Below, piece after piece: positions 8,158 through 17,800 of a stretch of 64,000 nucleotides of DNA. Below the pieces are notes generated by a model. That model was not told the DNA's origin. It made no database searches and was given only the letters and a program-made list of their open reading frames with translations. A program made the translations under genes and the position numbers. This DNA is from CAVPWP01 sp963709395 (lineage in GTDB: Bacteria > Pseudomonadota > Alphaproteobacteria > Rhodobacterales > Rhodobacteraceae), in NCBI GenBank assembly GCA_963709395.1, contig CAVPWP010000006.1:62001-126000 (forward strand), written 5' to 3'. The first letter of the stretch is position 1, and every line of letters starts with the position of its first letter.

Positions 8158-8185
8158 GCCCGCCCGAATGTGCCGGACGGGCCTT
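8157..8185. terminator. Hairpin between convergent rimM and wrbA
   Basis: GGCCCG at 8157-8162 and CGGGCC at 8178-8183 pair, with an inner CCG/CGG and only TT after the stem. It lies in the 39-base gap between two convergent genes. A weak bidirectional terminator is likely. Confidence 0.45.
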
Positions 8186-8196
8186 ATGCCTTCGGC

Positions 8197-8790
8197 TCAG
8201 CCGGCCAGCTTCGCCGTCATTTCCACAAGCCGTTTCGCCTGATGCGCCACGGCGGCCTTGCCCGTCTCGTCCAGCGCACCGGCCGTCATCGAAAAGCCGT
8301 AGGGGTTTCCGCCTGCGGCAAAGAGGCTCGGGTCGGTATAGCCCGGAGCCACGATGATCGCGCCCCAGTGCATCGCGGTGGTGTAAAGGCCCAGGATCGT
8401 CGCCTCCTGCCCGCCATGGGTGTTCTGCGCGCTGGTGGTGGCAGTGAAGGTCTTGTTGGCAAGCTTGCCTTCCATCCAGATCGGACCGAGCGTGTCGATG
8501 AAGGCGCGGACCTGGCTGGTCGCCGAACCATAGCGCGTGGGCGACGCCCAGAAGTAGCCATCGGCCCAGAGCATGTCGTCGTGGGTGATCACGGGGATGT
8601 CCGCGACCTTGTCGACCTGTGCCTTCCACGCGTCCTGTCCGGCGACGACCTCCTTCGGGGCGGTTTCGGCGAACCGCACAAGGCGCACGTCCGCCCCGGC
8701 GGCGCGGGCGGCCTCGGCGGCGGCCTCGGCGACCGCGTGATTGGTGCCGTAGGTGGAATAGAAAGCGATGAGGATCTTGGGGGTGGACAT
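8197..8790 (-). CDS. wrbA: NAD(P)H:quinone oxidoreductase WrbA (flavodoxin fold)
   Basis: 197 aa from ATG 8790, preceded by AAGGAGTT. Reduces quinones by two electrons with FMN, limiting radical formation. The FMN phosphate loop is FYSTYGTNHAVAEA near residue 10, and the isoalloxazine-binding SPTRYGSATSQVRAF stretch near residue 83 followed by TSAQNTHGGQEATI near 115 is diagnostic of the WrbA family rather than plain flavodoxins. Length is normal. It lies on the opposite strand inside the rimM-trmD interval, splitting the usual rimM-trmD pair. Its start faces away from trmD, so the two promoters lie back to back in about 185 bases. Confidence 0.93.
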   Translation of the reverse strand: MSTPKILIAFYSTYGTNHAVAEAAAEAARAAGADVRLVRFAETAPKEVVAGQDAWKAQVDKVADIPVITHDDMLWADGYFWASPTRYGSATSQVRAFIDTLGPIWMEGKLANKTFTATTSAQNTHGGQEATILGLYTTAMHWGAIIVAPGYTDPSLFAAGGNPYGFSMTAGALDETGKAAVAHQAKRLVEMTAKLAG

Positions 8791-8976
8791 GGCGTAACTC
8801 CTTGAGGGATCTCGTACGGGAGGGCAGATAGCAACGCACACCGCCCCCCAAAAGCTGCGATCCCGCTGACGTGCTGTGCGCGGATGCGCAGGTCGGCCAC
8901 CTGCCTGCCGTTCGGGTGAATTGCCCCGCGACGCGCGGCGGCCTAGACAGGGCGCGCAGCAGAATCCGGAGGGCCG

Positions 8977-9801
8977 ATGCCTGATCCCGACGCCCCCACA
9001 CCCGAGAAGTCCCACGGCCGCCTGTCGATCCGGCCGACCACCCGCCCGCGCGAGTTGATGACCGACGCGCCCGTCCTTGCCGGGGCCTGGGAAGCGCGCG
9101 TGATCACCCTCTTCCCCGAGGTGTTTCCCGGTGTCCTCGGCGCCTCGCTGACGGGGCGCGCGCTGAAGGACGGGCTCTGGCGGCTGGCCACGATCGACCT
9201 GCGCACCTTCGGCACCGGCAAGCACCGCGATGTCGACGACACGCCCGCGGGCGGCGGCGCCGGCATGGTGCTGCGCGCCGACGTGGTGGGCCGCGCCCTG
9301 CGCGTGGCGGCCGAGGGCACGCCCGACGACCGCGCCCGCTGGCCGGTTGTCGCGCTCTCGCCCCGCGGCACACCCTTCACCCAAGCCACGGCGCACCGCT
9401 TTGCCGAGGCCGACGGCATGACGCTTCTTTGCGGCCGGTTCGAGGGGATCGACCAGCGCGCGCTCGACCATTTCGGGGTCGAGGAGGTGTCGATCGGCGA
9501 TTTCGTCCTGACCGGCGGCGAGATCGCCGCCCAGGCGCTGATCGACGCAACGGTCCGGCTGCGCCCGGGCGTCCTGGGCAACGCCGCCTCGACTGAAGAG
9601 GAGAGCTTTTCGAACGGGCTGCTTGAACATCCACAATATACCCGCCCGGCCGTCTGGGAAGGCCACGCCATCCCTGAGGTGCTGACCTCGGGCAACCACG
9701 CCGCCATCGCGGGCTGGCGGCAGGAGCAGGCCAAGGCTCTGACCCGCGACCGCCGCCCGGACCTCTGGCGCGCCTGGCGCGAGGGCGGCGAGGACAACTG
9801 A
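8977..9801 (+). CDS. trmD: tRNA (guanine-37-N1)-methyltransferase TrmD
   Basis: 274 aa. Uses S-adenosylmethionine to methylate G37 of tRNAs, preventing +1 frameshifting. The SPOUT knot is clear: LLCGRFEGIDQRALDHF near residue 149, SIGDFVLTGGE near 171 and RPAVWEGHAIPEVLTSGNHA near 226. The start at 8977 has a strong GGAGG site and gives about 38 residues before the usual family start (WEARVITLFPEVFPG), so this TrmD has a genuine Pro/Arg-rich N-terminal extension. It is separated from rimM by wrbA on the other strand, so it needs its own promoter. Confidence 0.96.
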   Translation: MPDPDAPTPEKSHGRLSIRPTTRPRELMTDAPVLAGAWEARVITLFPEVFPGVLGASLTGRALKDGLWRLATIDLRTFGTGKHRDVDDTPAGGGAGMVLRADVVGRALRVAAEGTPDDRARWPVVALSPRGTPFTQATAHRFAEADGMTLLCGRFEGIDQRALDHFGVEEVSIGDFVLTGGEIAAQALIDATVRLRPGVLGNAASTEEESFSNGLLEHPQYTRPAVWEGHAIPEVLTSGNHAAIAGWRQEQAKALTRDRRPDLWRAWREGGEDN

Positions 9802-9808
9802 TGGGCAT

Positions 9809-9874
9809 GGGGGCTCTGCCCCCGGTCCCGCGGTGGCGGGACCTCCCCCGGGATATTTCAGGGTCGATGGAAAC
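9809..9874. repeat. REP-like element, left arm of an inverted pair
   Basis: It consists of the palindrome GGGGGCTCTGCCCCC (9809-9823), a perfect small hairpin GGTCCCGC-GGTG-GCGGGACC (9824-9843), then TCCCCCGGGATATTTCAGGG and CGATGGAAAC. The same block recurs in inverted order at 10009-10066. It starts eight bases after the trmD stop codon. Confidence 0.75.
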
Positions 9875-9901
9875 GGGGGCGGCGCGCACCGTGCCGCCCC
9901 C
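9875..9901. terminator. Strong GC hairpin downstream of trmD
   Basis: GGGGGCGGC (9875-9883) pairs with GCCGCCCCC (9893-9901); the loop closes by two more pairs. There is no U-tract, so intrinsic termination is doubtful; it may protect the trmD 3' end or be part of the REP unit. Confidence 0.35.
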
Positions 9902-10008
9902 GTGCGTAAGCGACCCAAGCGAGCCGCCTCCACCGACCGCGGTCATCGGCGTCCCCGCCTGTACCGCCCGTGCAGGGTCGCGGCCCAAGGTGAAGAAAGC
10001 CCTAAGCC

Positions 10009-10066
10009 GTCTCCATCGACCTTGAAATATCCCGGGGGGAGGCGAAGCCGGGGGGCAGAGCCCCCC
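10009..10066. repeat. REP-like element, right arm of an inverted pair
   Basis: Reverse complement of the left arm: GTCTCCATCGACCTTGAAAT then ATCCCGGGGGGAGGCG, a spacer, and GGGGGCAGAGCCCCC. The two arms differ at only a few positions over about 32 bases at the inner ends, and both outer ends carry the CTCTG/CAGAG palindrome. Between the arms lie about 135 bases with no gene. Confidence 0.75.
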
Positions 10067-10077
10067 TCCTTTTCATC

Positions 10078-10106
10078 TTGATCGCACCGCCCCGGGGCCG
10101 TATAGC
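10078..10106 (+). promoter_or_regulatory. Promoter of rplS-rpmE
   Basis: TTGATC (10078-10083), 17 bases, TATAGC (10101-10106), placed just after the REP pair and about 225 bases before rplS. This implies a long 5' leader on the rplS message. Confidence 0.5.
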
Positions 10107-10330
10107 GCGCAGGTTCGCGGCTGAATCGGCCGGCGGACCCGATGTGTATTGGCCTGCCGCCCTCTTCGGCGGACCCGACGGCCCCGCACGCGGCAGCAAG
10201 GAAAGACGACCTGTACCTCCGGCGGGCGCCCCCAACACGGGACAGCGGCGGACCCGGCAGAAGACGCGGAGCTCTGAGGCGGCATCAACCTCTCCGGACC
10301 AACCGGGGGCGACATGAAGGAGTTGATCAG
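10107..10330 (+). promoter_or_regulatory. 5' leader of rplS with a repeated motif
   Basis: About 220 bases without a gene. The decamer GGCGGACCCG occurs three times (near 10132, 10169 and 10249), and GGCCTGCCGCCC followed by TTCGGCGGAC can fold. No known ribosomal-protein leader was recognised by eye. The ribosome site AAGGAG is close to the rplS ATG. Confidence 0.4.
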
Positions 10331-10714
10331 ATGAACCTGATCGCACAGCTGGAAGCCGAGCAGGTGGCCTCGCTCGGGAAAGACCTTCCGGATTTCAAGG
10401 CGGGCGACATCGTGCGCGTCGGCTACAAGGTCACCGAAGGCACGCGGTCGCGTGTCCAGAACTACGAAGGCGTCTGCATCAGCCGCAAGAACGGCACGGG
10501 CATCGCCGGATCGTTCACCGTGCGCAAGATTTCCTTCGGCGAGGGCGTGGAGCGCGTGTTCCCGCTGCACTCGACGAATATCGATTCGATCACGGTGGTC
10601 CGCCGCGGCAAGGTGCGCCGCGCCAAGCTCTATTACCTCCGGTCGCGCCGCGGGAAATCCGCGCGGATCGCCGAGGACACAACCTACAAGCCCAAGCCGG
10701 GCGCCGAGGCGTAA
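10331..10714 (+). CDS. rplS: 50S ribosomal protein L19
   Basis: 127 aa from the ATG at 10331 with AAGGAGTTGATCAG before it; the longer in-frame sequence upstream is leader. L19 sits at the 30S-50S interface. The protein starts MNLIAQLEAEQ, then PDFKAGDIVRVGYKV, RVQNYEGVCISRK and the Arg-rich KVRRAKLYYLRSRRGKSARI block typical of the family. A short C-terminal extension (DTTYKPKPGAEA) follows. Twelve bases separate it from rpmE. Confidence 0.98.
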   Translation: MNLIAQLEAEQVASLGKDLPDFKAGDIVRVGYKVTEGTRSRVQNYEGVCISRKNGTGIAGSFTVRKISFGEGVERVFPLHSTNIDSITVVRRGKVRRAKLYYLRSRRGKSARIAEDTTYKPKPGAEA

Positions 10715-10726
10715 GGAGGGGACGAG

Positions 10727-10948
10727 ATGAAAAAAGACACCCATCCCGATTATCACATCATCGACGTGAAGATGACGAATGGCGACATCGTCCAGATGAA
10801 GTCGACCTGGGGCACCGAAGGCGCGACCCTGTCGCTCGACATCGACCCCAGCGTGCACCCGGCCTGGACCGGCGGAAGCTCGCGCCTTCTGGACACCGGC
10901 GGCCGCGTGTCGAAGTTCAAGAAGAAATACGAAGGCCTGGGCTTCTGA
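10727..10948 (+). CDS. rpmE: 50S ribosomal protein L31
   Basis: 73 aa. It opens MKKDTHPDYHIIDVKMTNGD and ends KFKKKYEGLGF; the middle has the family block SVHPAWTGGSSRLLDTGGRV. The zinc-binding Cys residues of the C+ type are absent, so this is a zinc-independent L31 of the alphaproteobacterial kind. It is cotranscribed with rplS (12-base gap, GGAGGGGACGAG ribosome site) and followed by a clear terminator. Confidence 0.97.
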   Translation: MKKDTHPDYHIIDVKMTNGDIVQMKSTWGTEGATLSLDIDPSVHPAWTGGSSRLLDTGGRVSKFKKKYEGLGF

Positions 10949-10973
10949 GCCCACTGCCCCTTCGGCAAGAAAG

Positions 10974-11003
10974 AACGCCGCCCCGGTTTCGGGGCGGCGT
11001 TTT
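10974..11003. terminator. Bidirectional rho-independent terminator (rpmE / clpB)
   Basis: AACGCCGCCCC (10974-10984) pairs with GGGGCGGCGTT, followed by TTTCC on the plus strand; read the other way the stem is followed by CTTTCTT. It lies between the convergent rpmE and clpB genes and can serve both. Confidence 0.85.
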
Positions 11004-11037
11004 CCGTTTCACCTGGCCGCGTACCAGGGCCGGGGCC

Positions 11038-13653
<2,616 letters not shown>

Positions 13654-13734
13654 CACGTCTCTCCTTCCATAAAGCGCCCGGTGTCTTGAAAGCGCCCGCA
13701 TGCGCGGCACGCCCCGGTCCGGGCCTCGGTTTGG

Positions 13735-13763
13735 ATATGGGAGGCCGGAATGCGTTGCTCAAG
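13735..13763 (-). promoter_or_regulatory. RpoH (sigma-32) heat-shock promoter of clpB
   Basis: Read on the minus strand: CTTG (13763-13760), 18 bases, CCCATAT (13741-13735), about 80 bases before the clpB start. It matches the alphaproteobacterial heat-shock pattern CTTG-N17/18-CYTATNT at all but one position of the -10. Confidence 0.6.
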
Positions 13764-13803
13764 TGTCACAGACATGGTTTCGCACCCCCGGCTTCTTCTG
13801 GCG

Positions 13804-13833
13804 TGAAAATACCTCCGCCGGAGGCATCGCCGC
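13804..13833. repeat. Degenerate REP-like element between clpB and pyrF
   Basis: TGAAAATACCTCCGCCGGAG followed by GCATCGCCGCG parallels the TGAAATATCCCGGGGGGAGG unit at 10022-10041 followed by CGAAGCC. It sits in the divergent clpB-pyrF intergenic region. Confidence 0.4.
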
Positions 13834-13900
13834 GACAGCGGCAATCTTGACGCGCCGTGTCGGAGCCCGCACACCCGGTTTCGGGAACCAGGAGGGATGC

Positions 13901-14590
13901 ATGTCCGACGACAGACTGATTGTCGCGCTTGATGTCCCGGGCGCGCTTGAAGGGCTTGAGCTTGCCGGGCGTCTCGGAGACGCGGTGTCGTTTTACAAGA
14001 TCGGCCTTGGCATGTTGACGGGCGGCGGGCTGGCGCTGGCAAACGAGCTCAAGCACGACCACGGCAAGCGCATCTTTCTCGACATGAAGCTCTTCGATAT
14101 CGGTGCCACGGTCGAGGCGGCGGTGCGGGGGCTGGCGCAGTTCGATCTCGATTTCCTGACCGTCCACGGCGACCCCCATGTCGTGCGCGCCGCGAAAGAG
14201 GGCGCGGCGGGCAGCGATCTGAAGATCCTCGCCGTCACGATCCTGACCTCGCTCGACCGCGCCGACCTCGACGCCTGCCTGATCCGCGAGGGCGACCTTG
14301 CCGACCTGGTGCTGCAGCGCGCAACGGCTGCGTTCGAGGCCGGGGCCGACGGTGTCATCGCCTCGCCGCAAGAGGCCGCCGCGATCCGCGCCCTGCCCGG
14401 CGCGGCCGGCCGGCTGATCGTCACGCCCGGCGTGCGCCCGGAGGGCGCTGCCCTTGGCGACCAAAAGCGCGTGGCCACCCCGGCCGAGGCCATCGCCGCG
14501 GGAGCCGACCACATCGTGGTGGGCCGCCCGATCTGGGCCGCGCACGATCCTCTTGCAGCGGCGCGGGCCGTGCTGGACAGCCTGCCATGA
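13901..14590 (+). CDS. pyrF: Orotidine-5'-phosphate decarboxylase
   Basis: 229 aa from the ATG at 13901 (AGGAGGG site); longer in-frame starts upstream are rejected. Converts OMP to UMP, the last step of de novo pyrimidine synthesis. TIM-barrel landmarks: LIVALDVPGA at the N-terminus, IFLDMKLFDIGATVEAAV near residue 51 with the catalytic D-x-K-x-x-D, and VTPGVRPEGAALGDQKRV for the phosphate-binding loop near 172, ending in IVVGRPIWAA. Typical short bacterial form. Its stop codon overlaps the next start (ATGA). Confidence 0.97.
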   Translation: MSDDRLIVALDVPGALEGLELAGRLGDAVSFYKIGLGMLTGGGLALANELKHDHGKRIFLDMKLFDIGATVEAAVRGLAQFDLDFLTVHGDPHVVRAAKEGAAGSDLKILAVTILTSLDRADLDACLIREGDLADLVLQRATAAFEAGADGVIASPQEAAAIRALPGAAGRLIVTPGVRPEGAALGDQKRVATPAEAIAAGADHIVVGRPIWAAHDPLAAARAVLDSLP

Positions 14591-15462
14591 ACCTCCTCCT
14601 GGACGTCGGGCTGCCGCTTGGCCTTGCGTTCATGATGTTCTCCCTTGGCCTTGGCCTTGCCGCCGGGGATTTCCTGCGGGTCCTGCGCCGCCCCCGCGCG
14701 GTGCTGACCGGCGTCGCGGCCCAGATCGTCCTGCTGCCGCTGACGGCGCTTGCGCTGGTCACGCTGGCCGGGCTTGGGCCGGTGCTGTCGGTCGGGGTGA
14801 TGATCCTTGCCTTTTCCCCGGGCGGGGTCACGACGAACATGATGACGCGGATCGCGCAGGGCGATGTCGCCCTGTCGGTCACCCTGACCGCGGTCGTCAG
14901 CATGGCCGCCGTGTTCACGGTGCCGCCGCTCGTGTCGCTCACCGCAGCGCATTTCATGGGGGACGCCCTGCCGCGGGTGGCCGTCGGGCCCTTTGCGGCG
15001 ACCATGGCGCTGATCACCGCCGTTCCGGTCGCCGCCGCCATGGCGCTGCGCCGCGCGGCCCCGGCCTTCGTCGCCCGCATCGAGCCCCGCGCCTTCACGA
15101 TCTCCGCGCTGGTTTTCGTGGCCATCGTCGCCGCGGCCCTGACCCAGAACTGGGCGCTTTTCGTGTCCGAGCTGGCCGTGCTCGGCCCGCTCATGGCGGC
15201 CATGATCGTCCTGCTTCTTGCGCTTGGCTACGGGCTGGCGCGCCTGACGGGGCTGGGCGGGGCTGAAGCCCGCGCGATCTCGATCGAGACCGGCGTTCAG
15301 AACGGCGCCCTGGGCGTCACCGTGGCCGGTCTTGCCGCGGGAAACGTGCCCGGCATGGACGCGCTTTTGCTGCCCTCGGCGGTCTACGGCGTGCTGATGT
15401 ACATCATCACCGTGCCGTTGATCCTGTTTCTGCGCCGGCGCCCGGTGAGAACGGGGGGCTGA
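14587..15462 (+). CDS. Bile acid:sodium symporter (BASS) family transporter
   Basis: 291 aa integral membrane protein with about nine to ten hydrophobic segments. It begins MNLLLDVGLPLGLAFMMFSL, and has the BASS core motif ILAFSPGGVTTNMMTRIAQGD near residue 77 and the repeat-related ISIETGVQNGALGV near residue 234, which hold the crossover helices and sodium ligands in structurally known homologues. Eukaryotic and bacterial members import bile acids, pantoate or pyruvate; the substrate here is unknown. Coupled to pyrF by ATGA, which is co-expression rather than proof of a pyrimidine link. Confidence 0.85.
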   Translation: MNLLLDVGLPLGLAFMMFSLGLGLAAGDFLRVLRRPRAVLTGVAAQIVLLPLTALALVTLAGLGPVLSVGVMILAFSPGGVTTNMMTRIAQGDVALSVTLTAVVSMAAVFTVPPLVSLTAAHFMGDALPRVAVGPFAATMALITAVPVAAAMALRRAAPAFVARIEPRAFTISALVFVAIVAAALTQNWALFVSELAVLGPLMAAMIVLLLALGYGLARLTGLGGAEARAISIETGVQNGALGVTVAGLAAGNVPGMDALLLPSAVYGVLMYIITVPLILFLRRRPVRTGG

Positions 15463-15477
15463 AACCGGGGAGCGCCC

Positions 15478-15765
15478 CTAATCCTCGTTGATGTCGCGGT
15501 CGATGATCTTGATCTGTCCCTTGCGGATGCCCAGTACCCGGCGCAGCCCGAGCCACGCCAGAAGCGACACCACGGCAAAGAAAAGTGCGAGCGCCGGCAC
15601 CGATGCGGCCAGCGCACCGGCGACTGGCCCGCCGACCAGTAGCACGACACCGGTGATCGCCGCCCCCAGCGCGAAGCCCAGGAAGACGTAGCCCGGCACC
15701 GCGATCTCGATCAGCCCCAGAACAACCGCGCCGGACAGCCAGACCCACCACAGCCCCCACATCAC
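15478..15765 (-). CDS. NfeD-like membrane protein
   Basis: 95 aa. Two or three hydrophobic helices (WWVWLSGAVVLGLIEIAVPG, FALGAAITGVVLLVGG, ALFFAVVSLLAWLGLRRVLG) are followed by a very short tail (KGQIKIIDRDINED). It is the short NfeD/YbbK type, which normally carries a C-terminal OB-fold; here that domain is reduced to about 15 residues. NfeD-like proteins partner SPFH proteins, and this gene overlaps the stop of the SPFH gene by four bases (ATGA). Function is thought to lie in membrane-domain organisation. Confidence 0.85.
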   Translation of the reverse strand: MMWGLWWVWLSGAVVLGLIEIAVPGYVFLGFALGAAITGVVLLVGGPVAGALAASVPALALFFAVVSLLAWLGLRRVLGIRKGQIKIIDRDINED

Positions 15766-16649
15766 CCGCGTCCCTTCAAGAGCTTGAACGCATCGCCGAA
15801 CGCCTCGACCGCCGCGGCCGGCAGCACGATCGTCTGCTTGCCCTGCCCCGCGCCCAGCGCGTTCAGCGCCTCGACCTGCTTCAGCGCCACCTGGTACTGC
15901 GCGGCCTCGATCCCGTTTTCCTTTATCGCCTCGGCGATCACCGCCGTCGAATAGGCCTCGGCCTCGGCAAGGATGCGCTTGGCCTTGGCCTCCTGCTCGG
16001 CCGCGTAAAGGTCGCCGTCGGCCTGAAGCTCGACCGCGCGTTTGGTGCCCTCGGCCCGCGTCACCTGGGCCCGCCGCTCACGCTCGGCATTGAGCTGCTG
16101 GAGCATCGCGTCCCGCGTCGCCTGGTCGAGGTTCACGTCCAGGATTTCGGCCCGCGTGACCTCTATGCCCCAGTTGTCCACCGCGTCCGCCACGCTGAGC
16201 TTGATCGTGTCGATCAGCGCCGACCGGTTCGACTGCACCTGGTCGAGTTCCATCTTGCCGATCTCGGCGCGCACGATCCCCGCGACCGTCGTGGCGATCG
16301 CGGCATCGACGTCGCGGATCCGGTAAACCGTCCGTTCCGGCTCGAGGATGCGGTAGAAGACGCTGGTGTCGACCTTCACCAGCACGTTGTCGAGGGTGAT
16401 GGCGTCCTGGCTTGCCGTGGGCAGCTGACGTTCGAGGATCGACACCTTGTGCGCCACCTTGTCGAGGAACGGGACGATGAAGTTTATTCCTGGCCCCAGG
16501 ACCGACTTCAGCCGCCCGAAGCGTTCGACCACATGCTTTTCCGACTGCGGCACGATCCTGATCGCCAGGAACAGGCTGAGGATGATGAAACCCGCCAGAA
16601 GCAGCGTGAAGACGCTGCCGCCGCCGATACCCGTGACGATCTGATCCAT
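15762..16649 (-). CDS. SPFH/Band-7 protein (QmcA-like stomatin)
   Basis: 295 aa from ATG 16649 with AAAGGGA before it. One N-terminal membrane helix (residues 10-32, FTLLLAGFIILSLFLAIRIV) anchors a SPFH domain: VPQSEKHVVERFGRLKSVLGPG, then FLDKVAHKVSILERQ, with a C-terminal coiled coil rich in Ala/Glu/Lys (RAVELQADGDLYAAEQEAKA and KAKRILAEAEAYSTAV). The end carries GAGQGKQTIVLPA, as in QmcA. Forms large oligomers on the inner membrane. Operon with the short NfeD-like gene is the standard arrangement. Confidence 0.9.
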   Translation of the reverse strand: MDQIVTGIGGGSVFTLLLAGFIILSLFLAIRIVPQSEKHVVERFGRLKSVLGPGINFIVPFLDKVAHKVSILERQLPTASQDAITLDNVLVKVDTSVFYRILEPERTVYRIRDVDAAIATTVAGIVRAEIGKMELDQVQSNRSALIDTIKLSVADAVDNWGIEVTRAEILDVNLDQATRDAMLQQLNAERERRAQVTRAEGTKRAVELQADGDLYAAEQEAKAKRILAEAEAYSTAVIAEAIKENGIEAAQYQVALKQVEALNALGAGQGKQTIVLPAAAVEAFGDAFKLLKGRG

Positions 16650-16789
16650 GAAATCCCTTTCGGCCGAAAAGCTTGCGCGCGACACCCTACACCATGCCCA
16701 CCGGGCGACAATAAGGCGAAAACGGGGTCATGCGCGGCGTCGCGGAAACAATTGGCCAGAAGTGAGGTTGCCGGTCCCCGAAGGTCCGA

Positions 16790-17692
16790 TCAGGCGACGG
16801 TCGGGTCGTCGAGATACATCCGCCAGGAATGCGCGGGCCGGAACCCCAGCAGCCGTCTGGCCTTCGCGTTCGAATAGAAGGTCTCGGTCTCGCCCATCGA
16901 CCGACGGACCGGCACACCGGCATAGAACCGCTGCGTCAGTTCGTCGGTGGTCAGGGCCACCGAATGGTCGTCGTTCGAAGCGTTGAAGACCTCGTATCCC
17001 AGCCCGTCGGTTCGCAGGCACCGGTCCACCATCTGCCCCAGATCGCGGGCATCGATATAGGCGAAGATGTTCCGCCGCCGCACCTCGGGCCGGGCGATGT
17101 AGCCGGGAAAGTCCTGCCGGTATTCATGCGGCTCGATCACGTTGTTGATCCGCAGCCCGTAGATATCCGCCCCGCTGCGCCGCTGGAACGACCGGGCCGT
17201 GACCTCGTTCACCACTTTCGACATGGCATAGCTGTCCTCGGGGACGGTCGGGTGGTCCTCATCGACCGGCAGGTAGTCGGGCTTGCGCTCGCCATCGGCG
17301 AAACAGACGCCATAGGTCGTTTCGGACGAGGCGAAGACGATCTTGCGCACCCCCGCCTTCACCGCCGCGTCGATGACGTTGTAGGTGCCCAGCGTGTTGA
17401 CCCGGTAGCATTCGTTGTCGGCCTTCAGAAGGATGCGCGGCACGGCGGCGAAATGCACCACCGCATCGAAGGACGGAACCCCGGTGCCCGGCTCGAGCTC
17501 GTCGAAGCCGGCATAGCTTTGCATCACGTCGAAGACCTGCCCCGCGTCCGTGATATCGGCGATCCGGTTGTCGACGCCGGGATGGTCGAGCGGCACGAGG
17601 TCGAGGTTCAGCACCCGGTGCCCCTGCCCCAGAAGGTAGGGGATGACATGCCGCCCGGCCTTGCCGGCCCCGCCGGTGAAGAGAATGCGCAT
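16790..17692 (-). CDS. NAD-dependent epimerase/dehydratase (extended SDR)
   Basis: 300 aa from ATG 17692 (CGGAGGACCCC site). Rossmann nucleotide loop FTGGAGKAGRHV near residue 5 (G-x-x-G-x-x-G), an acidic DLVPLDHPG end of the second strand for NAD, VHFAAVPRILLKADNE near 80, and the S..Y-x3-K pair as SSETTYG and SYAMSKVVNE. All catalytic elements of extended SDR sugar-nucleotide or uronate-type enzymes are present. The nearest assigned relatives are NDP-sugar epimerases and uronate dehydrogenases; the substrate cannot be fixed from sequence. Single gene, divergent from dinB. Confidence 0.85.
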   Translation of the reverse strand: MRILFTGGAGKAGRHVIPYLLGQGHRVLNLDLVPLDHPGVDNRIADITDAGQVFDVMQSYAGFDELEPGTGVPSFDAVVHFAAVPRILLKADNECYRVNTLGTYNVIDAAVKAGVRKIVFASSETTYGVCFADGERKPDYLPVDEDHPTVPEDSYAMSKVVNEVTARSFQRRSGADIYGLRINNVIEPHEYRQDFPGYIARPEVRRRNIFAYIDARDLGQMVDRCLRTDGLGYEVFNASNDDHSVALTTDELTQRFYAGVPVRRSMGETETFYSNAKARRLLGFRPAHSWRMYLDDPTVA

Positions 17693-17800
17693 GGGGTCCT
17701 CCGCTGCGTGGTGTCCGACCAGAGTTGCGCGTCCGGGCGCGGTGGCGCAACCACCGATCGGCGCTTTCCGACAGGGCCCCGCCCGGCGTATGATCCCACC

